Assembly (NCBI GenBank): GCA_016710625.1
Contig: JADJVK010000015.1
Location: 11,021-75,020, forward strand
Source of the DNA: Saprospiraceae bacterium
GTDB lineage: Bacteria; Bacteroidota; Bacteroidia; Chitinophagales; Saprospiraceae
DNA length: 64,000 nt
Reading direction: 5' to 3'
The translations under genes were made by a program, and so were the position numbers. Below are positions 9,881 to 18,816 of the stretch, piece by piece (positions within the stretch are counted from its first letter, which is position 1; each line of letters begins with the position of its first letter). The notes below the pieces were generated by a model. The model was not told where the DNA came from. It ran no database searches and saw nothing but the letters and a program-made list of their open reading frames with translations.

Positions 9881-12547
9881 TTATCTGCCACTTGCTTCAA
9901 CTAAATTTTTCAATTTTTCATTAAAATGATTTGATTTAATTAAGTCTTCCATATTTAAGTGAAATCTGAATCTCCAATAATGTTTAGGATTGCTTGGCTC
10001 ATTAATTTGTTCATCATGAGCAACTTGTCTTCGCAATTGATCATCTATTCCCACTAAATCTTGCAAAGGAAAAATAGCTAGCATACTTGGTGATGCCAAA
10101 TGATCTTTTACAATTCCTTCCACAATATTCGCATTACAATTTCGAGGTGCCAATCCATACCATTTCAAATAATCATAATAATAATTTGAGGCATTCTCAT
10201 AATCTGATTCCCACCAACCTCGAATTGTGGACATATCATGGCAAGAAGGACTGCAAACTGACAAATATGGATATTGGGTTGTATCCCCAAACTTCAAATT
10301 CCCCTTTGGCATCCTTTGAATTTCTAAAGTAATAATATTTAAATTCCTCATCACTTCGGGAACAGAATCGGGTATCATCCCTAAATCTTCTCCACAAATC
10401 AACATATTGCTTGCACCTAAAAGTGCTGGAAGTTTAGTATATGCCTGACGTTTCCAAAATTCATTATGTCTGCTATAAAAATAATCATTATAGAGTTTTT
10501 GAATGATTGGCTTTTCATAATCAGGAAGTTCACTATAGGAATAAGTTTTATTCATAGTGATTCTTGGATTGAAGAATTGCCCATTTGAATTTGGTTCTTC
10601 CATCAAAAGCACTTCACTAACAAGATGTTGCAACCCCTTCATAATGTGAGGCTTGTCATCTATATTGTGTTTTTCAAAATAGCTTTTAATTGCTACTTGA
10701 CTTGAAACTTCTGATTTCAACAAATAGATATTGGGTGCTATTTCTGTCAAGAATTCATTTATAACCCATTCTTTATCTGCTCCAAAAATTGATTCTAAGA
10801 AATGACCACGGATATAGGGTTTTGTCCATCGCTCCAAATCATATACTTTACCTTTTGATTTTATTTCATCAATATGAAAAGGTAATCTTGGATTAAACAT
10901 TCCTAAAGTTCCCTCAATTTGATCTGTAGGAATCTGCCAAATTCTAAAAAATCCTAAAATATGGTCGATTCTCAATGCATCAAAATATTCGCTGAGTTTC
11001 TGCATTCTTTTTCGCCACCAGCCATAATTATCTTTTGCCATCACCTCCCAATTATACGTTGGGAAGCCCCAATTTTGGCCTAAAACAGCAAAATCATCTG
11101 GTGGTGCACCTGCCTGTTCATTCATATTGTACAATTCAGGAGCAACCCATGCATCACAACTATGTCTGTAAATTCCAATCGGTAAATCTCCTTTCAATAC
11201 AACTTTTTTATCTACTGCATATTGATGAGCAAGTTTAAGCTGAAGATCAGCATGGTACTGAAGAAAAATATAAAACTGAACAGCTTCAAATTCTTTGTGT
11301 TTTTCATCATAAAAACCTTCTATCTTTTTCAAATCGAAAGTTGAAAACTCCATCCAATCTTCGAAGTTAGAAGTTTTAAATTTATCTCTAAGATGGCAAA
11401 ATACAGCATAAGGCTTGAGCCATTCCTCGTTGGCATTTACAAATGATTTCACATTTTCGGATTGCAAAAATGTATTTTTTTCTTGTTCAAAAAGCTTTCT
11501 GAAATAATACATTTTTTTCTCCAAAACCAACTCAAAATCAACACTTTGCAACTCATTCAAGGACTTTAAATCCTGGTCATACTGAGACTTGATTTTTTTG
11601 TTTTTTATAGTAGCTATTGCTTCTACATTTACATATAATGGATGCAATGCAAAAACAGAAATTGCAGCATATGGGTAACTATCCTGCCAATTTTGATTTG
11701 CAATAGTGTCATTTACAGGCAAGACCTGAACCAAATTCAATCCACATTGGCTAGCCCAATCAGTAACCAATTTCAAATCCAGAAATTCGCCAATTCCAAA
11801 CCCATTTTGAGAACGAATCGAAAACACCGGGATTGCTACTCCTGCTCCTTTCCATCTTTCGTTTCCAAACTGAAAACCATCTAATTGTAAGTTAAATTCA
11901 TTATTGTTTTGAGTAGGGAAAGTGAAGTTGAAATGTCGATTATTTCCAATTTCCCAAAAGATGATTTCATTTTTTTCATTTAACAAAACCAACTTAAATT
12001 CTATTTCAATATTTGGATTTTCAACTGGGATGGAAAGTTTCCAATTAGGGTATTGAGCATCGTTCAAACAAATTGGTTGTTTCCAATTACCTAAAAAACT
12101 AGTATTTCCTACAATTCCAATTTTAGTATTCTCAGGAATTGATGGCTCTAATACACTGATATTCAAATAATTTGACAACTTATCATGCTTAACATCTTCC
12201 TTTAAATGGTTGCCTCTTTTAAAAATAACTTTAGTAAAAGCATTTGACAAGAAAATATTATTTAAGCAATTTTTTGCCCTCCAGAAATCTTCTACAAAAA
12301 TTTGTTTTGCAGTTAATTTGAGATTTCTTGCACTACCCCATTCCTTTTGTACTGTGTCATTTGAATTGAGGCAATAATTATAAAATAATTCCTTTTCATT
12401 ACTAACTTCTAATAATCCTGTCCAGTTTTGGCGGTCAAATGAGTGTAAATTAATGACTTGTGCATTTCCATTTTCACTAAATTGATAGCTGATACTTAAA
12501 AACTCTTTATCAAATGTTTGGTAATGTATATGAAATTGTACAGTCAT
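9881..12547 (-). CDS. malQ: 4-alpha-glucanotransferase, long DPE2-like form (GH77)
   Basis: An 888-residue cytosolic amylomaltase that transfers glucan chains between maltodextrins. The first about 225 residues look like two starch-binding CBM20-type modules (for example TKIGIVGNTSFLGNW). The GH77 barrel starts near GAGVAIPVFSIRSQNGFGIG and shows the catalytic nucleophile Asp near 527 (DALRIDHILGFFR), the acid/base Glu near 718 (CGEDLGMIPDSV) and the third Asp near 767 (SCHDMSTIRGWWE). The N-terminal modules and an insertion inside the barrel are typical of the DPE2-like form, which is longer than the about 500-700 residues of ordinary MalQ. There is no signal peptide. No other maltose genes lie nearby. 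Confidence 0.93.
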   Translation of the reverse strand: MTVQFHIHYQTFDKEFLSISYQFSENGNAQVINLHSFDRQNWTGLLEVSNEKELFYNYCLNSNDTVQKEWGSARNLKLTAKQIFVEDFWRAKNCLNNIFLSNAFTKVIFKRGNHLKEDVKHDKLSNYLNISVLEPSIPENTKIGIVGNTSFLGNWKQPICLNDAQYPNWKLSIPVENPNIEIEFKLVLLNEKNEIIFWEIGNNRHFNFTFPTQNNNEFNLQLDGFQFGNERWKGAGVAIPVFSIRSQNGFGIGEFLDLKLVTDWASQCGLNLVQVLPVNDTIANQNWQDSYPYAAISVFALHPLYVNVEAIATIKNKKIKSQYDQDLKSLNELQSVDFELVLEKKMYYFRKLFEQEKNTFLQSENVKSFVNANEEWLKPYAVFCHLRDKFKTSNFEDWMEFSTFDLKKIEGFYDEKHKEFEAVQFYIFLQYHADLQLKLAHQYAVDKKVVLKGDLPIGIYRHSCDAWVAPELYNMNEQAGAPPDDFAVLGQNWGFPTYNWEVMAKDNYGWWRKRMQKLSEYFDALRIDHILGFFRIWQIPTDQIEGTLGMFNPRLPFHIDEIKSKGKVYDLERWTKPYIRGHFLESIFGADKEWVINEFLTEIAPNIYLLKSEVSSQVAIKSYFEKHNIDDKPHIMKGLQHLVSEVLLMEEPNSNGQFFNPRITMNKTYSYSELPDYEKPIIQKLYNDYFYSRHNEFWKRQAYTKLPALLGASNMLICGEDLGMIPDSVPEVMRNLNIITLEIQRMPKGNLKFGDTTQYPYLSVCSPSCHDMSTIRGWWESDYENASNYYYDYLKWYGLAPRNCNANIVEGIVKDHLASPSMLAIFPLQDLVGIDDQLRRQVAHDEQINEPSNPKHYWRFRFHLNMEDLIKSNHFNEKLKNLVEASGR

Positions 12548-12812
12548 ATTTTGTAATTTATCATTAAGTTTAATGAATTCAAATAATGCTGTAAAACTAT
12601 AAAATTGAAGTCGGATTTTTTTTATTTAATGTGTATTTTTTACGTAAAGGATTTGACTATTGAGTCTAAAGATTTCAACTTTAGTTATTATTGTTATTTA
12701 TTGTAAAACATTCATTAATGTCTGATAAAAGTACAAAAATAAAAAATTTAAAGTCAAAACCCTTGCTAATGTTGAGTTTGATAATTAGAATTAGTAATTT
12801 TCAGAAATCAAG

Positions 12813-14016
12813 CTAATCAAAAATAGTTAATTGATCTTTAGGATTTGCATCAAGAATCCAATCTTTTTCAGGGTTTTCGAGAAATTTTATAAGTTGTATA
12901 AAGTTGAACAAATGTATTTTACAAAAGCTGACCAAGTTTGTGAATGCCCAACTTCGTTTTAACCTTTTTTTGACAACTAAAAGTAGTAAATTAACGATGA
13001 GCACACAATAAATCTGTATTTTTAATAGCATTTTCATTGTCTCCCAAAAAATATTTTAATGGAAAGTTTTGTTTCAATTGCTTAAATAATAGCTCTATTT
13101 GCCAACGAGTTTTATAAAGTGCTGCAATCATATCTGCTCTTATTTCCAATAGATTTGTGATAAATTCAAATTCTCTTTTGCTTCCTCTATCATAAAATTT
13201 TATTTTTCTTAATTGTAATGGAGTTGCTGTGTTTCCTGATTTTTCAGTAACTTCAATAACATTGTCTTCCAGCACTCCACTATGAATTTCATCATCTATT
13301 ATGTTGTTTTCAATGGTTTTATAAACTGCATTGTCTTTAATACGAGTTACAAAACCTGTCTGGTTTTGAGTAAAATGCAAAAATGCTTTATAATCATTAT
13401 ACCCCTTGTCAAAAACATATATAGTATTATCATCACATTTTAACTTTTTAAGATATTGTTGGTCGTGAGTGGTAGCTGGACTAAACCACACTAGATTGGG
13501 TACTATTTCATCTGCATTAATCACAGTATGCACTTTTAAACCACCTTTACTTTTACCTGTTTTGGACTTCCTGCCAACACATTTCAAAATGTCTTTAAAC
13601 AAGCTAATTGTAGTACTATCAATGATTTTTACTTGTTTGCCAATCACAGATTTTATTCGGCTGTCCGATAAAATATTGCTATAACTTTTAAGCAACTCGT
13701 TGTAAATACTAGCAAATACATCCACTGTTCTGTTCTTGTTGGCATCAGAAAGGGTACTCCTTTTAGGGATATGATTGAGTTGAAAATTGGCTGTTTTGCC
13801 CGACAGTCCTAGCATCGCACCTGATACCTCTCTCAAAGAATTGCATTTTGCAAAGGCGCAAAATAACATACTGATTAAGTGGTCTTTCGTTTTAAAGTGC
13901 TTGGTATATCTATCAGATTGATGCTTTTTAACGGCATTTGTAATTATGCTTTCGTCAATTAAAGAAATTAGCTGTCCGAAAACAGATTTTGTAGAAAAAT
14001 AGTTACTTTTACTCAT
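12813..14016 (-). pseudogene. IS4-family transposase with a frameshift near 13025
   Basis: A DDE transposase of the IS4 family with an N-terminal DUF4372-type domain (SVFGQLISLID). The catalytic region includes KIIDSTTISLF (first Asp), TTHDQQYLKKL with VFDKGYNDYKAF (second Asp), and YKTRWQIELLFKQLKQNF, the Y-R-E signature. The main frame (12991-14016, 341 codons) ends in KNTDLLCAHR; the expected continuation KIQIYCVLIVNLLL lies in another frame that runs to 12813. The switch falls on five A residues where four would keep the frame. This is either a one-base insertion that kills the gene or a sequencing error; programmed slippage at such a short run is less likely. Confidence 0.85.
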
Positions 14017-14053
14017 TGTAAATAAATGGTGTAGTGACTATAAATTTACAAAG

Positions 14054-14085
14054 AAAAAACTAGTCTAGAAATAGGCTAGTTTTTT
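14054..14085. terminator. Hairpin with T runs inside the right end of the IS element
   Basis: AAAAAACTAG (14054-14063) pairs with CTAGTTTTTT (14076-14085) around 12 nt. It lies between the transposase start and the terminal repeat, where it could block transcription entering the element from outside. Confidence 0.5.
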
Positions 14086-14136
14086 TATCGGACAACTATG
14101 AAAAACTATATTAAAATGAAATGAAATGAAATGAAT

Positions 14137-14715
14137 TCAAAACTTATATTCAATTAATCTTCCAAAACCCCAAAACCATTTTTTATAATAAGCTTCCTCC
14201 AAGGAACTGATAATCACCCCTTTTGATGTGCTGGCATGTACGAATTTATTGTTGGCTAAATATATACCAACATGAGATATTTTGCTTTGGTTTATCTTAA
14301 AAAAAACAAAGTCTCCTTCCCTTTCTGCCCCTTTTTCTATGGGATTGCATTTTGTATATATGGTTGCTGAAGACCCACCAATTTTGGTTTTATAAACCTC
14401 ATTGTACAAAACTGAACTAAATCCAGAACAATCTATACAAGATTTAGTCTTGCCTCCTATACAATGTGGCGTAGCATACCAATCATCAATAAATTGATAT
14501 AAATCAGCATTATGCACCGCTTCACCTATTAAATTGCTATACTTTTCTAATACAATAGCTTCCTCATTTGTTTCATTTTTGGGGAAATTATCTGTTTTTG
14601 GTTTTGATTTGAAAATCGCACAATTTGCAAACAATATCATTACCAAAAGAAAAAAGAAAGGTCGGGCAAATGCCGACCTTTCAAAAATATTAATACAAAA
14701 ACGAAAATTCATCAA
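14137..14715 (-). CDS. NlpC/P60-family cell-wall peptidase, probable lipoprotein
   Basis: A gamma-D-glutamyl peptidase type domain that cuts peptidoglycan stem peptides. The catalytic Cys96 lies in SCIDCSGFS, His148 in ISHVGIYL and a third polar residue, His160, in FVHAST. A lipobox-like LFAN-C32 follows a hydrophobic stretch (FFFLLVMILFA), suggesting an outer-membrane lipoprotein. The start is uncertain: codons 12-20 are made of a perfect 10-bp palindrome that looks like the terminator of the upstream M16 genes, yet removing them would leave a very short signal peptide. The ATG at 14713-14715 touches the stop of the upstream gene, so it may be the last gene of that operon. Confidence 0.8.
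   Translation of the reverse strand: MMNFRFCINIFERSAFARPFFFLLVMILFANCAIFKSKPKTDNFPKNETNEEAIVLEKYSNLIGEAVHNADLYQFIDDWYATPHCIGGKTKSCIDCSGFSSVLYNEVYKTKIGGSSATIYTKCNPIEKGAEREGDFVFFKINQSKISHVGIYLANNKFVHASTSKGVIISSLEEAYYKKWFWGFGRLIEYKF
14656..14682 (-). terminator. Intrinsic terminator-like palindrome at the start of the NlpC/P60 gene
   Basis: GAAAGGTCGG (14656-14665) pairs perfectly with CCGACCTTTC (14673-14682) over a 7-nt loop. On the minus strand it is followed by a T-rich run (CTTTTTTCTTTT). It lies 34 nt after the stop of the M16 gene and within the first 20 codons of the NlpC/P60 reading frame. Confidence 0.7.
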
Positions 14716-16797
14716 TTACATTTTAAATACTGCATCATCAATATTAGAGTTTACTTTTACTGATTTTGCAACCATTTTCAATGGAATAGGCATCATACCA
14801 TTCAGAATTATTGTATTAGGTAATTTAATACCATCTACATCTTTATAATCCATCAAATCAGTAGTAATAACTGTAGTTTGATCACCTTTCCCTTGAGTAC
14901 TTACCTCTCTTATTTTCAAAAAAGAGTCTTTATCAAAATATTCAATAGTTTTCTTACCTTCTGGACTAATTACTTCCAATTTGTGGGCTTCTACTCCGTC
15001 CACATCATCAATACCTTTATATTCAACTTTGAATTTATCAGTAAAATAATTTAATTCTTTGAACAATGAAGCATTTGATTTTAAAGCCTCTAGTTCTTCT
15101 CCCTCTAAATCTTTTGTTTGACCTTGTGCCATTCTTTTTCCTTTTTCACCATCAAAAGCCATTTTCATAATAGTCATACCAGCCATTGAAATAACTTGGC
15201 TCGACTTATTTGGAGCTTTCTGATACATTTCAACCGACATTACTTTTCCCATCACTTCACTTTCCATATTTCTTGAAATGTCTTTGATTTTTGCAATTGA
15301 AGTTTTACCACCAATCGCTTTAATATAGTTATCAATAACATTTTGGGCAGTCATTCCCCCAGTAGCTACAGGTGCTTTTTCTACTAATTTGTTACCATAA
15401 AAATCATAGAAATTCACAATACCATCAGGAGAAAATTTCTTTAATTTGTCAGCCACTTCATCTTTGTTTCCTACCACCAAGATATAAGCATTGTCAGGTG
15501 TAATGTACTTTTTCGCCATTTCCAAAATCTCATCAGGCGTTACCTTGCTCACTTTTTCTAAGTAAGTAGCATAATAATCTTTAGGTAATCCATATCGAGC
15601 AATATTCAAGGCAAAATTTGCAATCGTTCTAGGATTCTCTAATGATCTAGCAAACGAACCTGTAGTCACACTTTTCACAGTATTTAACTCAACATCAGTA
15701 ACTTTATCCGTTCTGATTTTGTTCAATTCATATAAAAATGCTGTAATTGACGAATCCGTTACTGTATTTCTAACTGAAGCATTTGCAGAGAAATTTCCAA
15801 CCAACAAATCTGAATTTAATGCAGAATAAGCACCATAAGTATACCCTTTTGCCTCTCTCAAGTTCTGGAATAATCTTGCTGAAAATCCACCAGCTCCCAA
15901 AATTCTATTCATCAACATTGCCTTGATAATGTTCGGATCATTTGGTTTCAAATCAACTGGATAGTTAATATCAACAACAGATTGTACTGCACCTGGCTTT
16001 TGTACGAATGCAACTTGAGCTTTTGCAGGAGCCGTCGGAGCAGAAAATTTCATTTTATTAACTTCTCCAGATTTCCAAGAACTAAAATATTTATTAGCTT
16101 GCTTTTTAGCTTCCTCCAAAGTAATATCACCTACAATTGTTAAGTAAGAAATATTAGGTTTGAAGTAAGTATTGTAATAATTTTTACAATTATCCAAAGT
16201 GATTTTACTTAAAGTTGCTTCAGTATTAACTTCTCCATAAGGGTGGTCTGCTCCATAACGAAGCACTTTACCCACATTAGATGAGATTGCATTAGGATTA
16301 TCTTTTTGAGAAGCTAATCCAGATATACTTTGCTTTCTTATTTTCTCCAATTCCTCAGCTGGAAATGATGGATTAATAATTACATCAGAAGCAATTGTCA
16401 ATACTTTATCTGCATGTTTTTTCAAACAAGCTGCATAAAATCCTGATGCTGAAGTGCTTAAATCTGCTCCAATAAAATCAATATCTGAGTCGATTTGAGA
16501 TTTGGTTCTTGTTTTAGTTCCTTTAGATAACATATCACCAGCAAATCCTGCTGCTCCAGCTATATCCTTTTCCAATATCGGACCAGCATCAACGAATAAG
16601 TTATAAGAAACTCTAGGTAATTTATGGTTTTCCACAACAATTACTTGAAGTCCATTATCAAGCTTAAATGTTTGATAGTCACCCAATTGTATTTTAGGAG
16701 CAGGACCTGCAGCTGGTGGATTTTTTCTAAAATCTTGTGCATTCAATATATTGATAAGGAATAAGCACATTAATATAATAAAACTATTTTTCTTCAT
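14716..16797 (-). CDS. M16-family peptidase subunit without zinc site, R/Y-motif partner
   Basis: A 693-residue exported M16 (pitrilysin) protein starting with the signal peptide MKKNSFIILMCLFLINILNA; the upstream Met at 16821 is less likely because it only adds residues before this signal. The position of the HxxEH zinc site reads GAAGFAGDMLSKGT, so it cannot bind zinc. It keeps the substrate-binding R/Y motif (ARLFQNLREAKGYTYGAYS). The neighbouring M16 protein has the zinc site, so the two probably form a heterodimer as in split M16B enzymes. About 200 extra C-terminal residues (from NVIDNYIKAIGGKTSIAKI) resemble an outer-membrane-lipoprotein-sorting-like fold. Confidence 0.88.
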   Translation of the reverse strand: MKKNSFIILMCLFLINILNAQDFRKNPPAAGPAPKIQLGDYQTFKLDNGLQVIVVENHKLPRVSYNLFVDAGPILEKDIAGAAGFAGDMLSKGTKTRTKSQIDSDIDFIGADLSTSASGFYAACLKKHADKVLTIASDVIINPSFPAEELEKIRKQSISGLASQKDNPNAISSNVGKVLRYGADHPYGEVNTEATLSKITLDNCKNYYNTYFKPNISYLTIVGDITLEEAKKQANKYFSSWKSGEVNKMKFSAPTAPAKAQVAFVQKPGAVQSVVDINYPVDLKPNDPNIIKAMLMNRILGAGGFSARLFQNLREAKGYTYGAYSALNSDLLVGNFSANASVRNTVTDSSITAFLYELNKIRTDKVTDVELNTVKSVTTGSFARSLENPRTIANFALNIARYGLPKDYYATYLEKVSKVTPDEILEMAKKYITPDNAYILVVGNKDEVADKLKKFSPDGIVNFYDFYGNKLVEKAPVATGGMTAQNVIDNYIKAIGGKTSIAKIKDISRNMESEVMGKVMSVEMYQKAPNKSSQVISMAGMTIMKMAFDGEKGKRMAQGQTKDLEGEELEALKSNASLFKELNYFTDKFKVEYKGIDDVDGVEAHKLEVISPEGKKTIEYFDKDSFLKIREVSTQGKGDQTTVITTDLMDYKDVDGIKLPNTIILNGMMPIPLKMVAKSVKVNSNIDDAVFKM

Positions 16798-16840
16798 GAT
16801 ATTTTTTAAATTAAAATTCATTTAATTGGTGAAAATAATA

Positions 16841-18175
16841 TTAAGCTTTTTTGCTTGATTTAGGCAAAAAGTACAACACAACTCTGTTGTTCTTTTTAAA
16901 ATACTGATTCGCCACTCTTTTGATATCTTCTTTAGTCACTTTCATATAGCGATCTATTTCAGCATTGATCAAATGAGTATCTCCCAAATACATTTTGTAA
17001 TTAGCAAGACTTTCTGCAATACCAGCAATTGTAGAATTTGAGCTTACAAAATCATTTTCTACCTGATTTTTAAGCTTTTGAAATTCATCATCACCAATTA
17101 AATTATTTTGAACTTTTTCGATTTCAGCATCCATTGCTTTTTCCATATCTCCTGGGTCAATTCCCATATTTGAAATTCCATAAATCAATGTAACTCCAGG
17201 ATCTTCCATATCAATTGGAAAAGCTCCAATATTAACAGCTTTTTGTTGCTCATCCACTAAGGCTTTGTTCAATCTTGAACTTTCACCTTTAGATAACAAT
17301 TGTGCTAATAATGAAACTGCATAATAATCAGGAGTGCCGTTTGCTGGAATTCTATAAGTTTGAGCAACCATCGGAAGTTGAACATTATCATAAATGGTGT
17401 CTCTAATTTCACTAGTTAACGGTGGTTCAACAACAGTTGGACGATTAACAGGTCTTGTTCCCTTAGGAATGTCACCAAAATATTTTGAAGCCAATTTCTT
17501 TGCATCTTCAATATTCAAATCACCAGCAATTGACAAAATTGCATTATTTGGAACATAATAGGTCTTATAAAAATTCACATAATCTTCTTCTTTTGCTGCA
17601 TCTAAATGAGCCATTGATCCAATAATAGGCCAGTTATAAGGATGCACTTTAAAGGCTCTTTTCATCGCATTTTCTATCAAAGTTCCATAAGGTCTATTAT
17701 CAATTCTCATTCTTCTTTCCTCTTTCACTACTTGTCTTTGTGTTTCAATACCTTTATTTTCAACTTTGGCATGCAACATTCTTTCAGATTCTAACCACAA
17801 TCCTAACTCTAATTGATTAGATGGCACTAAATCATAGTAAAAAGTTCTATCCCAAGTCGTATTTGCATTCAATGAACCGCCTGCTTTTTCAACATATTTA
17901 GCATATTCACCTCTTCCAATATTATCTGATCCTTCAAATAATAAGTGTTCGAAAAAGTGGGCAAAGCCTGTTCTTTCAGGATTTTCATTCTTTGATCCCA
18001 CATGATACATAACGGATACAATCACATTAGGAGTAGTGTGATCTTCATGAAGAATAACATGTAAACCATTCGGCATATCGTATTCTACGAATTGAATTTT
18101 GTTCATTTGTGCATTCGTTGATAGAATTGAAACAAATAACAGCATGGATGGTAAAAACCATTTTTTCATAAACAT
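16841..18175 (-). CDS. M16-family zinc peptidase, catalytic subunit
   Basis: A 444-residue periplasmic metallopeptidase. A signal peptide (MKKWFLPSMLLFVSILSTNA) starts at codon 3, so ATG 18169 may be the true start. The inverted zinc motif HFFEH is at residues 73-77, followed by the family Glu region (VVKEERRMRIDN). The second-half motif reads SRLNKALVDEQQKAVNIGAF: Arg is kept but the matching Tyr is missing, and that Tyr is present in the downstream partner. The gene lies 43 bp before the zinc-less subunit and the two are probably co-transcribed. Confidence 0.92.
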   Translation of the reverse strand: MFMKKWFLPSMLLFVSILSTNAQMNKIQFVEYDMPNGLHVILHEDHTTPNVIVSVMYHVGSKNENPERTGFAHFFEHLLFEGSDNIGRGEYAKYVEKAGGSLNANTTWDRTFYYDLVPSNQLELGLWLESERMLHAKVENKGIETQRQVVKEERRMRIDNRPYGTLIENAMKRAFKVHPYNWPIIGSMAHLDAAKEEDYVNFYKTYYVPNNAILSIAGDLNIEDAKKLASKYFGDIPKGTRPVNRPTVVEPPLTSEIRDTIYDNVQLPMVAQTYRIPANGTPDYYAVSLLAQLLSKGESSRLNKALVDEQQKAVNIGAFPIDMEDPGVTLIYGISNMGIDPGDMEKAMDAEIEKVQNNLIGDDEFQKLKNQVENDFVSSNSTIAGIAESLANYKMYLGDTHLINAEIDRYMKVTKEDIKRVANQYFKKNNRVVLYFLPKSSKKA

Positions 18176-18255
18176 TTTCGATTTTATGTTAATAATTAAG
18201 GAATAAAATTAATGTAATAAATCTAGGAATTAACGAAATTTAGATGAAATTATGT

Positions 18256-18263
18256 TATTTTTG
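18256..18263 (+). promoter_or_regulatory. Possible -7 element for the outer-membrane protein gene
   Basis: TATTTTTG fits the phylum -7 consensus TAnnTTTG and lies 33 nt before the chosen ATG at 18297. No good -33 box was seen at the right distance, so support is weak. Confidence 0.35.
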
Positions 18264-18296
18264 GATGAATTTAATAAACAAAAAAAACAAAACATT

Positions 18297-18791
18297 ATGA
18301 TTCAGCGATTTCTACTGTTAATTTCAGTAATCATTTGTCTATCCATATCGCTTCAAGGGCAAACAGATAAGAATACATGGATTTTGGGCGGAACAGGATT
18401 TGTAGGTTCCTTAGATAAAGGGTTATATTTAAATCTTCAACCTAATGCAGGTTATTTTCTCTATGACAATTTCGCAGTTGGTGGTCAAATGAAATTAACC
18501 GTAACAACAGATATTAATCAAACCAGCAATACCCAGTTCACATTAGGACCCTATGCAAGATATTATATTGGGAAAGGAAAAGTAAAAGCACTTGGTGAAG
18601 TAGCAGTTGGTTTGAATGTCCAAGATAAAACGATACTTACTTTTCAAGTAGGTGCTGGTGCAGCATGGTTTGTGAGAGACAATGTGAGCCTAGACTTTTT
18701 AGCAGTATATGGTATCAATGACAATACAAATGGACTTGTTGGAGATCGATTTGGGGTAAATGTTGGTTTTCAGGTGTATTTTTTTAGATAG
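18297..18791 (+). CDS. Small outer-membrane beta-barrel protein
   Basis: A 164-residue exported protein. The frame is open from an ATG at 18252, but the signal peptide MIQRFLLLISVIICLSISLQG begins at 18297, so I chose that start. After the signal, alternating beta-strand segments (GYFLYDNFAVGGQMKLTV, FTLGPYARYYIGKGK, ALGEVAVGLNVQ) and a terminal aromatic VGFQVYFF end are typical of eight-stranded OmpX/OmpW-like barrels of Bacteroidota. Its ligand or role is unknown. It is divergent from the M16 pair. Confidence 0.75.
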   Translation: MIQRFLLLISVIICLSISLQGQTDKNTWILGGTGFVGSLDKGLYLNLQPNAGYFLYDNFAVGGQMKLTVTTDINQTSNTQFTLGPYARYYIGKGKVKALGEVAVGLNVQDKTILTFQVGAGAAWFVRDNVSLDFLAVYGINDNTNGLVGDRFGVNVGFQVYFFR

Positions 18792-18816
18792 AATAAAATA
18801 TTAAATCATATAACTT

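Larger units (their letters stand above)
12719..14094 (-). mobile_element. IS4-family insertion sequence (DUF4372 type)
   Basis: An element of about 1.38 kb carrying one transposase gene. Putative terminal inverted repeats match at 11 of 12 positions: TGTCTGATAAAA at 12719-12730, and on the other strand TGTCCGATAAAA ending at 14094. I could not find a clear target-site duplication, so the exact ends may be off by a few bases. It sits in the gap between malQ and the NlpC/P60 gene and interrupts no recognisable gene. Confidence 0.7.

Noticed and set aside
12991..13040. Programmed frameshifting in the transposase
   Set aside because: The run is only five A residues, the expected slippery layout is absent, and similar indels occur in non-IS genes of the window.
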